In this document: positions 1 to 8,612 of the stretch, in pieces
Layout of the letters: every line of letters starts with the position of its first letter
Position numbering within the stretch: the first letter of the stretch is position 1
Assembly (NCBI GenBank): GCA_038230515.1
Contig: JBBRND010000041.1
Coordinates: 1-31,847 of the forward strand
Length of the DNA: 31,847 nt
Direction: 5' to 3'
From: JAPLDB01 sp038230515
GTDB taxonomy: Bacteria > Bacteroidota > Bacteroidia > AKYH767-A > 2013-40CM-41-45
Program-made: the position numbers and the translations under genes
The notes under the pieces: generated by a model
Database searches by the model: none
What the model saw: only the letters and a program-made list of their open reading frames with translations
What the model was told of the DNA's origin: nothing

Positions 1-25
1 CCAGACACGCCTCTTTAAAAATTGG

Positions 26-94
26 TTCCGCGTTAGCGGAATGCCGCAGGCAAAATTTTTAAACAGCGTGGGCGGCATGACGAAGCCCTGCGGC
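26..94. repeat. Nested inverted repeats in non-coding leader region
   Basis: A perfect 6-bp stem TTCCGC (26-31) / GCGGAA (36-41) with a GTTA loop is followed by an 8-bp inverted pair GCCGCAGG (43-50) / CCTGCGGC (87-94). No convincing gene covers it. It may be the structured tail of an upstream transcript or a dispersed palindromic element. The pairing is read directly from the sequence; the role is unknown. Confidence 0.4.
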
Positions 95-132
95 TTGAGC
101 AATATTTTTTCTTCTTCATCCCAATTTGTGGC

Positions 133-168
133 AAGAAAAAAGTCCGCCTCGCAACGGACTTTTTTCTT
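133..168. terminator. Bidirectional intrinsic terminator
   Basis: A perfect 11-bp stem, AAAAAAGTCCG at 136-146 and CGGACTTTTTT at 155-165, has an 8-base loop. The flanking A and T tracts let it work in either direction. It probably ends a gene lying to the left of the window, since typA begins far to the right. Confidence 0.8.
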
Positions 169-462
169 AATTCGTATTTCGTTCTCATTCGTATTTCGCA
201 GGTCACCTTTCTTCTCATTTCGAAGATCACCTTTTTCATTTGTAAAACTTGTCCTTCCACTGAAGGATTCGCATCCATTCGCTATTCGTACAACCACTTT
301 AATCGTTCCCTCCCGTTAAGCGCGGCTGTTTCTCCCCTCTCCCCTGGGAGAGAGGCCTCTTTTTCTCTCAATTTCGCATACATTCTGGGCTCCTGCCTGT
401 CTCCTTGCTGTCTCCTTGCTGTCTGGTTGCTGTCTGGTTGCTGACTCCTCCCTGTCCACCTC
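168..462. repeat. Cluster of short dispersed and tandem repeats upstream of typA
   Basis: This stretch has no credible gene. It holds ATTCGTATTTCG words at about 168-200 and a C-rich palindrome at 331-356 (CTCCCCTCTC then GGGAGAGAGG). An 11-bp tandem repeat follows at 397-462: two CTGTCTCCTTG units, two CTGTCTGGTTG units and two decayed units. The palindrome resembles the element inside the metalloprotease gene at 9733-9770. These look like small non-autonomous intergenic repeats. The rest of 1-626 shows only the terminator and the likely typA promoter. Confidence 0.6.
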
Positions 463-556
463 GGCTCAGAGCCATGCAATCAAAGGCAAAAAGTGCTATC
501 AGTAAGTTTGCTAAATATGTTCGCAATCTCTTACACCACACATCATTCTTTTTCAT

Positions 557-564
557 TACTTTCG
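557..564 (+). promoter_or_regulatory. Likely typA promoter -7 box
   Basis: TACTTTCG fits the Bacteroidota -7 consensus TAnnTTTG with one change. It lies 62 bp before the typA start and would give a leader of about 55 nt. No good TTTG is seen at the expected -33 spacing. Confidence 0.45.
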
Positions 565-626
565 CGCCCCGTTAAGAAAAAAGTAAGCAACTTTAGTAGA
601 AAACGGGGTCATCTCAAATCAAACCA

Positions 627-2438
627 ATGTCAGTAGGAATTCCAATTCGTAATATCGCCATCATCGCCCACGTTGACCACGGCAAAACCACGCTCGTGGA
701 TAAAATGCTCCATCAGTCAAACCTCTTTCGCGACAACCAGGAAACTGGCGATCTCATTCTCGATAACAATGAACTCGAGCGCGAGCGCGGCATCACCATC
801 GTTGCAAAAAACGTAAGCATCCGTTACAAGGAAGTAAAGATTAACATCATTGATACTCCCGGTCACGCTGATTTCGGTGGCGAAGTAGAGCGCGTTCTCA
901 CCATGGCAGACGGTGTGCTTCTCCTCGTTGATGCCTTTGAAGGTGTGATGCCCCAAACAAGATTTGTACTTCAAAAAGCGTTAACGCTTGGCTTGAAACC
1001 CATCGTTGTTATTAATAAAGTGGACAAAGAAAATTGCCGTCCGGATGAAGTACACGAACAGATATTCGAACTCTTCTTCAACCTCAATGCGAACGAAGAT
1101 CAGTTGGATTTCCCAACGCTCTACGGCTCATCCAAACATGGATGGATGAGTACTGACTGGAAAAAACCAACCGAAGATATTTCTGCTTTGCTCGATGCAA
1201 TCGTTCAGCACATACCTGCACCGCTTGCCCACAAAGGAATTCCGCAGATGCTCATTACCTCACTTGATTACAGCAGCTTCGTAGGACGCATTGCGATTGG
1301 TAGAATTACGCGCGGTACGCTCCGCGAAAGCATGCCCGTGTCCTTGATGAAACGTGACGGAAGCATCATCAAATCGCGCATCAAAGAACTTCATAGCTTC
1401 GAAGGTCTTGGTCGTTCAAAGAAAAACTTTGTAGATGCAGGAGACATTTGTGCAATTGTCGGTCTCGAGAATTTCGATATTGGCGATACCGTTTCCGATT
1501 TTGATAAACCGCTTGCACTTCCATCCATTGCTGTTGACGAACCAACCATGAGCATGTGGTTCACCATTAACAACTCACCATTTTATGGCAAAGAAGGAAA
1601 GTTTGTAACCTCACGCCACCTGCGCGAACGTTTGTATAAAGAGATTGAAAAGAATCTCGCACTGCGTGTTGAAGACACCGCCTCACCCGATGCCTACCTC
1701 GTTTTCGGAAGAGGTATTCTTCACCTTTCCATTCTTATCGAAACAATGAGGAGAGAAGGATACGAGTTGCAGGTCGGTCAGCCGCAGGTAATCGTAAAAG
1801 AAATAAGTGGGGTGAAACACGAACCATTTGAGGTGCTCACGGTAAATGTTCCTGAGGAATTTGCAAGCGCAGTAATCAATCAGGTTACGCAGCGCAGAGG
1901 AGAACTTCTCGTAATGGAACCCAAAGGGGACGTTCTCCATCTTGAATTCAACATCCCAGCAAGAGGAATCATCGGGTTAAGAAATAATGTACTCACAGAA
2001 ACCCGTGGCGAAGCAGTAATGGCACACCGTTTTAAGGAGTACCTGCCGTGGAAGGGAGATATTCCTGGTCGCATAAACGGAGTATTGATTTCAATGGATA
2101 AAGGAAAAGCAACTGCATACTCAATTGACGCACTTCAGGACAGAGGTAAATTCTTCATTGGTCCTGTTGACGATATTTATGCAGGACAAATCATCGGAGA
2201 GCATATTCGTCCAGGCGATCTTGTAATTAACGTAACACGCACCAAGAAACTTACCAACATGCGCGCGTCCGGAAGTGATGACCATGTGCGCATCACTCCA
2301 AAGATAAACTTCTCTTTAGAAGAAGCAATGGAATACATTGAGAAAGATGAGTATATTGAAGTAACTCCGAAAGCAATCCGCATGAGAAAGATTATTCTTG
2401 ACGAAAACGAACGGAAACGTTCACAAAAAAATATTTAA
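627..2438 (+). CDS. typA: Ribosome-associated GTPase TypA/BipA
   Basis: This is a translational GTPase of the EF-G-like BipA family, which binds the 70S ribosome and acts in 50S assembly and stress or low-temperature adaptation. The 603-residue length is typical. The G domain is intact: P-loop AHVDHGKT at residues 14-21, the switch region with RGITI, DTPGHADF, and NKVD for guanine specificity. Domain II, the two EF-G-like alpha/beta domains and the BipA-specific C-terminal domain (motifs RGIIGLRN and GDLVINVTR) follow. The ATG start gives the expected N-terminus just before the P-loop. The gene appears monocistronic, since the next gene has its own strong promoter. Identification is very secure. 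Confidence 0.98.
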   Translation: MSVGIPIRNIAIIAHVDHGKTTLVDKMLHQSNLFRDNQETGDLILDNNELERERGITIVAKNVSIRYKEVKINIIDTPGHADFGGEVERVLTMADGVLLLVDAFEGVMPQTRFVLQKALTLGLKPIVVINKVDKENCRPDEVHEQIFELFFNLNANEDQLDFPTLYGSSKHGWMSTDWKKPTEDISALLDAIVQHIPAPLAHKGIPQMLITSLDYSSFVGRIAIGRITRGTLRESMPVSLMKRDGSIIKSRIKELHSFEGLGRSKKNFVDAGDICAIVGLENFDIGDTVSDFDKPLALPSIAVDEPTMSMWFTINNSPFYGKEGKFVTSRHLRERLYKEIEKNLALRVEDTASPDAYLVFGRGILHLSILIETMRREGYELQVGQPQVIVKEISGVKHEPFEVLTVNVPEEFASAVINQVTQRRGELLVMEPKGDVLHLEFNIPARGIIGLRNNVLTETRGEAVMAHRFKEYLPWKGDIPGRINGVLISMDKGKATAYSIDALQDRGKFFIGPVDDIYAGQIIGEHIRPGDLVINVTRTKKLTNMRASGSDDHVRITPKINFSLEEAMEYIEKDEYIEVTPKAIRMRKIILDENERKRSQKNI

Positions 2439-2444
2439 CAAACT

Positions 2445-2475
2445 TTTGCTGAACAATTATATTCTTTTAAGTTTG
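2445..2475 (+). promoter_or_regulatory. Bacteroidota-type promoter, full -33/-7 match
   Basis: TTTG at 2445-2448 is separated by exactly 19 bases from TAAGTTTG at 2468-2475. This is a perfect TTTG-N19-TAnnTTTG sigma-ABfr promoter. It lies 38 bp upstream of the lipoprotein gene at 2514 and is one of the clearest lineage markers in the window. Confidence 0.85.
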
Positions 2476-2513
2476 CCGCTCTTAATTCACCTTAAACCAC
2501 ATATTACTATTCC

Positions 2514-4244
2514 ATGAAGTATTCACGAATCATTTCATTATTTGCCATCTCCGCAGCCATCGTAGGTTGCAACGGTCTTGGCAAGATGTCGAAAAATGCC
2601 GGCACCGTTAAATACGAAGTTACCCCAAATCCTTTGGAGATGCATGGTGACAGCATTGCGATATCAATTAAAGGAACTTATCCTGCAAAGTACTTTGCGA
2701 AAAAAGTTTCCTTAACAATTACTCCAGCTTTGAAAAGTTCAACAGGAGAAAAATCTTTCAAGCCCGTAAATATTATTGGTGAGAAGGTAGAAGCAAACGG
2801 AACCAAGATCAACATGAAAGCTGGTGGCAACTTTACGTACACCGATAAAATGGCTTACACACCCGATCTTCGCGCAGCCGATGTAATGCTAAACATCAAA
2901 GGCATGAAAGGAAAAACCACAAAGGATTTACCTTCTGCTAAAATTGCAGATGCAACAATCACCACTCCTTTGTTAGTAAAGAGCGATGAAAAAACGCTCA
3001 TTGGAAAGGACAACTTCCAGCGCATTGTGCCGGTAACTTACGATGGAAGACTTTATTATCCCGTAAATGCTTCAACCGTGAATACAAGTTTCAATCAGAA
3101 GAAAACAGGTATAAGCAACAAAGCAGAAGCAGCAGCACTCGACAGCATTCTTAAAACATGTACTTCTGCAAATATGAATTTGAAAAGTATTGATGTGAAC
3201 GGAAATGCATCGCCCGATGGAAAACTTGCTCTCAACACAAAACTTTCTGATAGCCGTAGCAAAACATCTGATAAATTTTTAGTTGAACGTTTCAAGAAAA
3301 TGAAAATGAAAGCAGACAGCATTCCAGTGAACATGAGTTCCACAGCAGAAGACTGGCCCGGCTTTCAAAAGTTGATGCAGGAAAGCGATCTCGGAATGAA
3401 AGATGTAGTCCTCCGCATCGTTGCATCAAACAGCGATCCTGAAGCGCGCGAAATGGAAATAAAGAAAATGGGAAAAGCATACAAGGAAATTGCTGAAGGA
3501 GTATTACCGAAGTTGAGAAAATCAAACTTCACTTTTAATGCTGACAAAATCGGCAGAAGTGATGAACAGATTTCTGCACTTGCAAAATCAAACCCTGATT
3601 CATTGAGCGTGGAGGAAATTCTTTATGCAGGAACATTAACTGCTGATAATGCAGAGAAGTTGAACATTTATTCTGCTGGCGAAAGAATTTATCCGCAGGA
3701 CTGGCGTTGTGCAAACAATACAGGCATGGTGAAATTCTGGACTCATGATGTGGACGGAGCAATGGCTGAGTTTTCAAAAGCCGATCAGTTAAATGCAAAC
3801 AATGCAATTGTGATGAACAACATGGGTGCTTGCTACCGTCAGAAAGGTGATCGTGCAAAGGCAACTGAAATGTACGGAAAAGCAATGAGCGCAGGACCAG
3901 AAGTTGGAGAGAACATGGCAATCATTGACATTCTTAACGGGAAGTATTCTGACGCAGTAAGTCATTCAGGAAGTGCCGTAACATTTAATGCTGCTCTTGC
4001 CAAACTTCTTTCAGGTGATAAAGACGGAGCAATGAGTACGGTTAGTGCTTCTCCTGATAAAGACTCGGCAATAGGGATGTATCTGAAAGCCGTTATCAGT
4101 GCACGCAAAGGCGATGCAGCAGGAGTAATCAGCAACCTTACAGCAAGCATTGCAAAAGACTCAGGCATGAAAGCAATGGCAAAAGATGACCGCGAGTTTA
4201 TCAAATGGTTCAGCGATGCCGGATTCAAAGCAATCGTTCAGTAA
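2514..4244 (+). CDS. OmpA-like/TPR outer-envelope lipoprotein
   Basis: A 576-residue protein with a lipoprotein signal peptide; the lipobox AAIVGC puts the acylated Cys near residue 19. Residues from about 30 to 160 look beta-rich. The middle (about 165-320: RLYYPVNASTVN, then NGNASPDGKLALNTKLSDSR) resembles an OmpA-like peptidoglycan-associated fold. The C-terminal 200 residues contain TPR-like helices (NAIVMNNMGACYRQKGDRAKA). Related proteins are widespread in Bacteroidota envelopes, usually without an assigned function. It has its own promoter and is followed by a terminator, so it is a single-gene unit. The envelope location is well supported; the exact job is not known. Confidence 0.75.
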   Translation: MKYSRIISLFAISAAIVGCNGLGKMSKNAGTVKYEVTPNPLEMHGDSIAISIKGTYPAKYFAKKVSLTITPALKSSTGEKSFKPVNIIGEKVEANGTKINMKAGGNFTYTDKMAYTPDLRAADVMLNIKGMKGKTTKDLPSAKIADATITTPLLVKSDEKTLIGKDNFQRIVPVTYDGRLYYPVNASTVNTSFNQKKTGISNKAEAAALDSILKTCTSANMNLKSIDVNGNASPDGKLALNTKLSDSRSKTSDKFLVERFKKMKMKADSIPVNMSSTAEDWPGFQKLMQESDLGMKDVVLRIVASNSDPEAREMEIKKMGKAYKEIAEGVLPKLRKSNFTFNADKIGRSDEQISALAKSNPDSLSVEEILYAGTLTADNAEKLNIYSAGERIYPQDWRCANNTGMVKFWTHDVDGAMAEFSKADQLNANNAIVMNNMGACYRQKGDRAKATEMYGKAMSAGPEVGENMAIIDILNGKYSDAVSHSGSAVTFNAALAKLLSGDKDGAMSTVSASPDKDSAIGMYLKAVISARKGDAAGVISNLTASIAKDSGMKAMAKDDREFIKWFSDAGFKAIVQ

Positions 4245-4260
4245 AAGATAAATAAATTTA

Positions 4261-4303
4261 AAGAAAAGCTCTCTTCGAAAACTCGAAGAGGGCTTTTTCT
4301 TTT
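4261..4303 (+). terminator. Intrinsic terminator after the lipoprotein gene
   Basis: A long stem, AAGAAAAGCTCTCTTCG against CGAAGAGGGCTTTTTCTT, has a short AAAACT loop and ends in a T-rich tract. It begins 17 bp after the stop codon of the gene at 2514. Confidence 0.85.
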
Positions 4304-4485
4304 TAAGAAACCATTTTCAAACCTAGATCAACTGGCGGTTTATGGTGCTCTTCTCCGCAGCTCCTCTATTGAAACCGGGAGACGGATTTTCATTGGAAGT
4401 TAAAGCGTAGAATAACTGCCAGCGCATCATACTACTTCATTTCTCTCTTCAACTTCTGTTCAATTTTTAGTGTCACCTTTGCAGA

Positions 4486-5355
4486 ATGAAAAGATGGCTG
4501 TTATCAGTGGTGTGTATTGTAGCTTGTTTTACAGCACAGGCACATCATCGAATCAAAAAGATACTGCCGCCATGCGGAGGAGTTGAGAGATGGGATATTA
4601 AAGTGCTGACCGATTCTGATGTTACAAACGTAAATTTTATACCGGTTCCAACCACTGTTGATAGTTTAATAAATATTATTGTGCCCAATCACACTTCAGG
4701 CACACCCCGCATGGCTGGCATTGAAGATCAGGTGTACAAAATCCGCTGCCACATCACCATCAAAAAAATAGAATCTGATGATGACTACCACCTCGTAGTG
4801 AGCGACACTTTCGGCAACACCATGATTGTTGAAGTTCCAGACCCTCTCTGTTCATCCGTTTCAGCTTCTGCTTATGTTAACCAGTTTATTTCAGCAAGAA
4901 CTTTTGTTGATACAAACATTGCAGTGGGAAATGTTTACAATGTAAATCTTCCTGATGTAGAGATAACAGGTGTTTCGTTTGCCGACATAGAACACGGACA
5001 AACCGGAGCCGCCCCAAACCAGATGGAACTCCATCCCGTCCTTGATATTCAGTTCGCACCTACTATCGGCATTAACGAACTGCCTGAAGGATTGCTTTCT
5101 GTAAACGTTTCTCCAAACCCTGCGCATGATAAAATTTTTGTAGCAGTACATTCAAAAGAAAGCAAATTGAAAAAGTGTGAGTTCCTTATTTATAATATGC
5201 AGGGCACCGAAGTAATTCGCTATCCACTTCCTGTTGAATCAGAAAACAGCATTTCAACTTCATTGAATACAACTCATCTTCCTAACGCTGTTTACATTTA
5301 TCGCATCACCAGCAATGGCAAGTTCATTTATGACGGGACCCTTACTATTCAATAG
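4486..5355 (+). CDS. Small T9SS-secreted protein of unknown function
   Basis: A 289-residue protein with a Sec signal peptide (MKRWLLSVVCIVACFTAQA, cleavage near residue 19). It ends in a typical type A T9SS sorting domain of about 80 residues: NVSPNPAHDKIFV, a middle strand FLIYNMQGTEVI, and the end LPNAVYIYRITSNGKFIYDGTLTIQ. The domain directs export through the type IX system and usually anchoring to surface lipopolysaccharide. The central part (about 25-200) is beta-rich and not recognised. CACCTTTG five bases before the ATG (4474-4481) resembles a -7 box, so the leader would be very short. It faces the M43 protease gene across a bidirectional terminator. Confidence 0.85.
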   Translation: MKRWLLSVVCIVACFTAQAHHRIKKILPPCGGVERWDIKVLTDSDVTNVNFIPVPTTVDSLINIIVPNHTSGTPRMAGIEDQVYKIRCHITIKKIESDDDYHLVVSDTFGNTMIVEVPDPLCSSVSASAYVNQFISARTFVDTNIAVGNVYNVNLPDVEITGVSFADIEHGQTGAAPNQMELHPVLDIQFAPTIGINELPEGLLSVNVSPNPAHDKIFVAVHSKESKLKKCEFLIYNMQGTEVIRYPLPVESENSISTSLNTTHLPNAVYIYRITSNGKFIYDGTLTIQ

Positions 5356-5416
5356 AGTTTTATATTCCTGGCTACTGCGATGCTACGCGGAAGCTATACA
5401 AACACTTTCTTCCCAA

Positions 5417-5453
5417 TAAAAAAGCCGCTCCACATTTACGCGGAACGGCTTTG
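5417..5453. terminator. Bidirectional terminator between convergent T9SS genes
   Basis: AAAAAGCCG pairs with CGGCTT at the base, and TCC/GGA and CG-rich pairs extend the stem. A and T tracts lie on the two sides. It lies between the stop codons of the gene ending at 5355 (+) and the protease gene ending at 5475 (-). Confidence 0.75.
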
Positions 5454-5474
5454 AATTAACCTGAATTCTTAAAC

Positions 5475-7688
5475 TTATTTGTCGAGAATCAATCGTTGAA
5501 CTAAATTCTCACCATCGTTCGTCAACTGAACAAAGTAAATTCCTTTGCTTGTTGAAGAAAGATCGAAAGCATATTTGTTGTTTCCGTTCGCAACGATAAC
5601 TTTTTGCGAAGTGATTTCTTTCCCAACAATGTCAACTACTCTGATAGTTGCAGTTCCCTCCGTAGCCGAAGTGAACCCAATAGTTACCGCACCTGTAGAT
5701 GGATTTGGATACACCACCATTTCGTTCATTGCTGCAACCGGCTCAGTAATAACATCAGCACTTTCGCGCCATGCTGTGCTGCCAACGCTGATTAAAAGAT
5801 CGTAACATACTGTTGAACTGTTTGCTCCACTGTAACCATAAACTTTTGCATAGTAAGTAGCAGCAGTGCTGGTGTTTCTCTTTATCTGCTCTGCAGTTGT
5901 TCCGCTATTTTGAGAAGTAGCAAGTACAGATCCTGATGAACTGTACAATTTGAGATCGTAATCAGCTGGCAGATTCGTCAAATCAAGTTTCACATTTGTA
6001 TTTGGTGAAGTAGTAGTGAATTTGAAATAATCATTATCGCCACTTTGAGAAATCATACCTGTAATATGAACGTTGGTAGCCACAGTTGGTGCAGTACCTC
6101 TTGTGTTGTTCGGCTCATACACATCAGTGCAACCACCTCCGGCAGAGGAAGTAGTAAACGTAGCTGACCCTGAGAAAGCACTTGATGTTGAAGAGCAAAC
6201 CGTTTGCACCTGCCACTCATAATTAGTAGAAGCAGTAAGTCCGCTGATTGCTTTTGAATTTGTAGATGATGTTGTAGAAGTCCATGAACCTGCACCGACA
6301 ACACGATACTGCACGTTGTAACTAACAGCGCCTGTAACTGCAGTCCAGTTCAAAGTTGCAGCAGAAGAAGTAATGCCAGCAGTTGACTGACCACCTGCAA
6401 CTCCGCATGAAGTAACAGCAGATGTAGTGAAGGTAGTAGACCCTGTGAATGCAGACGAACCACCTGAGCAAACAGTTTGCACTTGCCACTCATAATTGGT
6501 AGAGGCAGTAAGTCCGCTGATTGCTTTTGAATTTGTAGATGATGTTGTGGAAGTCCATGATCCTGCACCAACCACTCGATATTGTACGTTATAGCTAAGA
6601 GCACCTGTAACTGTACCCCAGTTCAGCGTTGCTGAAGAAGAAGAAATGCTGGTAGTAGAAAGACCTGTTGGAACATTGCAAGTGCCACCGGTAACAGGAA
6701 CACAACCTTGAGAAGAAAGAATACTAACTCGGGCACCACCAGTTGCAAACAATGCCTGCATTCTTGAAGTTTGACCTGCCGTAAACATATTCATGCAACC
6801 ATCGTCAGTATAATCCATGTAGTTCATAAACATCACACCGTTGCCTGAAGAGCATGCATCCGTATGAGGGAAAGTGGGACAGCCATAATTTTCAGAACCT
6901 TGATTCGGAGTATCTCCAACATTATCAGTTCCCGAACAAGAACCACCATCATCACCCCAGATGTGATAAAGATTCAACCAGTGGCCTATTTCATGTGTAG
7001 CAGTTCTTCCTAAATCATACGGAGCTGCAGTGCCATGATGTGCAATACTTCCAAGAGAGGAATATAAAAATACTACACCATCAGTAGCAGCAGGGCCACC
7101 CGGAAACTGAGCGTAACCAAGTAATCCGCCACCGAGATTGCAAGACCAGATGTTGAGATATTTTGTGGCATCCCAAGCATTATCACCACCGGTAGATGCA
7201 GATTTTACTTTATCGTTCGAAGAAAAAGAAGATGTAGTTGTTGATTTGTGAACAACACCGGTAGTAGCAACTCCATTCGGATCGCGAACAGCCAAACAAA
7301 ACTGAACCTGAGTATTTGCAGCAACACTCTGCCAAACGGATGGAGTATTTCCTGCATCAGAATTCAAACGGGCATAGTCAGCGTTCAACTGATCTAATTG
7401 ATACTGGCATTGCGCATCTGAAATATTTTGTGCTGAATTCGCATACACAACGTGAAACACAACCGGAACTGTAACGATTGCCTGTGCAGTGTTCCCCGAA
7501 TGCTTTTGCGCTGCGATGTATGCATTGGTTTGATTTTCGATCTGCTGCATGCGTCCAGCCAACGTTGGATCATTTGCCAACTGTTGTTGAAGAACGTCCA
7601 TTGTACCGCAGGTACGTTTTAGAGGATTTGTTGCGAATGCAAAGATTACAGATAAGCCGAGCACTCCTGATAGAAGTAGTTTTTTCAT
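5475..7688 (-). CDS. Secreted M43 (pappalysin-like) metalloprotease with FN3, PPC and T9SS domains
   Basis: A 737-residue zinc metalloprotease of peptidase family M43. Domain order: signal peptide 1-20; M43 catalytic domain about 65-330; two fibronectin type III domains about 341-424 and 430-514; bacterial pre-peptidase C-terminal (PPC) domain about 520-635; T9SS sorting domain about 655-737 (VVYPNPSTG to GIYFVQLTNDGENLVQRLILDK). The zinc motif HEIGHWLNLYH gives H232, E233, H236 and H242. The Met-turn is at NYMDYTDD (M291). The two FN3 domains share 44 identical residues, showing a recent internal duplication. It is related to the shorter protease at 8613, with the same N-terminal plan. It is predicted to be exported and surface-attached, digesting extracellular protein. 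A weak -7 box, TACTATTG, lies on the minus strand upstream. Confidence 0.95.
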   Translation of the reverse strand: MKKLLLSGVLGLSVIFAFATNPLKRTCGTMDVLQQQLANDPTLAGRMQQIENQTNAYIAAQKHSGNTAQAIVTVPVVFHVVYANSAQNISDAQCQYQLDQLNADYARLNSDAGNTPSVWQSVAANTQVQFCLAVRDPNGVATTGVVHKSTTTSSFSSNDKVKSASTGGDNAWDATKYLNIWSCNLGGGLLGYAQFPGGPAATDGVVFLYSSLGSIAHHGTAAPYDLGRTATHEIGHWLNLYHIWGDDGGSCSGTDNVGDTPNQGSENYGCPTFPHTDACSSGNGVMFMNYMDYTDDGCMNMFTAGQTSRMQALFATGGARVSILSSQGCVPVTGGTCNVPTGLSTTSISSSSATLNWGTVTGALSYNVQYRVVGAGSWTSTTSSTNSKAISGLTASTNYEWQVQTVCSGGSSAFTGSTTFTTSAVTSCGVAGGQSTAGITSSAATLNWTAVTGAVSYNVQYRVVGAGSWTSTTSSTNSKAISGLTASTNYEWQVQTVCSSTSSAFSGSATFTTSSAGGGCTDVYEPNNTRGTAPTVATNVHITGMISQSGDNDYFKFTTTSPNTNVKLDLTNLPADYDLKLYSSSGSVLATSQNSGTTAEQIKRNTSTAATYYAKVYGYSGANSSTVCYDLLISVGSTAWRESADVITEPVAAMNEMVVYPNPSTGAVTIGFTSATEGTATIRVVDIVGKEITSQKVIVANGNNKYAFDLSSTSKGIYFVQLTNDGENLVQRLILDK
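6147..6668 (-). repeat. Tandem duplication encoding two FN3 domains
   Basis: Residues 365-408 and 456-499 of the protease are identical over 44 positions, an offset of 91 residues (273 bp). At DNA level the copies differ at scattered, mostly third-codon, positions. The duplication is therefore recent, but the copies have begun to diverge under selection on the protein. Confidence 0.85.
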
Positions 7689-7799
7689 ACAATTAATAGT
7701 TAGGTTTTAATATTAAAATTTAGGAAAGGCAATAGTAGCGGGCTGTTTGGGATAAATTATGAAGGTTGCCCTATTTTATTACAAAGTTATGAATAAACA

Positions 7800-8504
7800 T
7801 TATGAATATGCAAATTTATATCCGACACCTCGAATAGAAAAAAAGTATTTCGGGTTTTTAGGGTCTGTTTCAAAGTATTTGCGGAAGGCAAGAATGAAAT
7901 TATCCACCGTTCGTGTAGATGGAAAAATATCATATCCCCATACCGTTTCAAGAATCTGTTCGCGCGATACCACTTCATTCTTTCGTTCAATCAAAAGTTT
8001 CAGTAACAGAATTTCTTTCTTAGTCAGTTCAACTTTCTTTTTGTCTTTGCCGATTACTTCAAACGTAACAAAGTTCACTTCATTATTTCCAAACTTAAAT
8101 TTTTCATTCAGTTCTACCCGCTCTGCTTTGCTGAGTCCGCGTTTTATCAATGCCTGCACCCGCAATAAAAATTCTTCAAGGTTGAATGGTTTGGTCAGGT
8201 AATCATCAGCGCCACGTTTCAATCCCAAAATTTTATCTTCACTTGTACTTTTTGCAGAAAGAAATAAAATAGGAACTGTGGAATTATGCAACCGGATTGC
8301 TTCGCACACTCCGAAGCCATCCAGTTCAGGAAGCATCACATCAAGGATTACAAGATTAAATTTTTCTCCCTTAAAAGTCTTTACTGCCTGCGTGCCTGTA
8401 CCTGCAATCTTTACATCGTACCCTTCCATTTCAAGATTGAAAGAAATAGATTCTGCCAAATGCTCTTCGTCTTCAACAAGCAGAATGCGGATGTTGCGTT
8501 CCAT
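7800..8504 (-). CDS. Orphan OmpR/PhoB-family response regulator (RprY-like)
   Basis: A 234-residue two-component response regulator. The N-terminal receiver domain (about 5-118) has the acidic pair in LLVEDEEHL, the phosphoacceptor D55 in LVILDVMLPELDG, the switch Ser/Thr region LFLSAKS and K105 in LTKPF. The C-terminal winged helix (about 135-232) contains the recognition-helix region TRTVDNFILAFRKYF and the final wing IRGVGYKFAY. Length and sequence resemble the RprY group of Bacteroidota. No histidine kinase gene is adjacent, so its kinase is elsewhere. It lies between two M43 protease genes, divergent from the gene at 8613, so control of that gene is possible but unproven. ATG start at 8504. 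Confidence 0.93.
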   Translation of the reverse strand: MERNIRILLVEDEEHLAESISFNLEMEGYDVKIAGTGTQAVKTFKGEKFNLVILDVMLPELDGFGVCEAIRLHNSTVPILFLSAKSTSEDKILGLKRGADDYLTKPFNLEEFLLRVQALIKRGLSKAERVELNEKFKFGNNEVNFVTFEVIGKDKKKVELTKKEILLLKLLIERKNEVVSREQILETVWGYDIFPSTRTVDNFILAFRKYFETDPKNPKYFFSIRGVGYKFAYS

Positions 8505-8593
8505 GCGGGTAAAAATAAGTCATCATTTTGGATTGAATAAAATCTATTTGTAACCGCAGTGTAATATTTCACATAGGGTTCAATCTCATTTAC

Positions 8594-8601
8594 TACTTTT
8601 G
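8594..8601 (+). promoter_or_regulatory. -7 box of the second M43 protease gene
   Basis: TACTTTTG matches TAnnTTTG exactly and lies 11 bp before the ATG at 8613, giving a very short leader. No clear TTTG is seen at the -33 position, so activation by another factor is possible. Confidence 0.6.
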
Positions 8602-8612
8602 AAAACAGAAAA

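Noticed and set aside
33..319. Short frames on both strands at the left edge
   Set aside because: They run through hairpins, a terminator and dispersed repeats, with low-complexity Arg/Lys/Phe/Ser composition.
7759..8202. Plus-strand frame opposite the response regulator
   Set aside because: It is the antisense shadow of a confidently identified response regulator.
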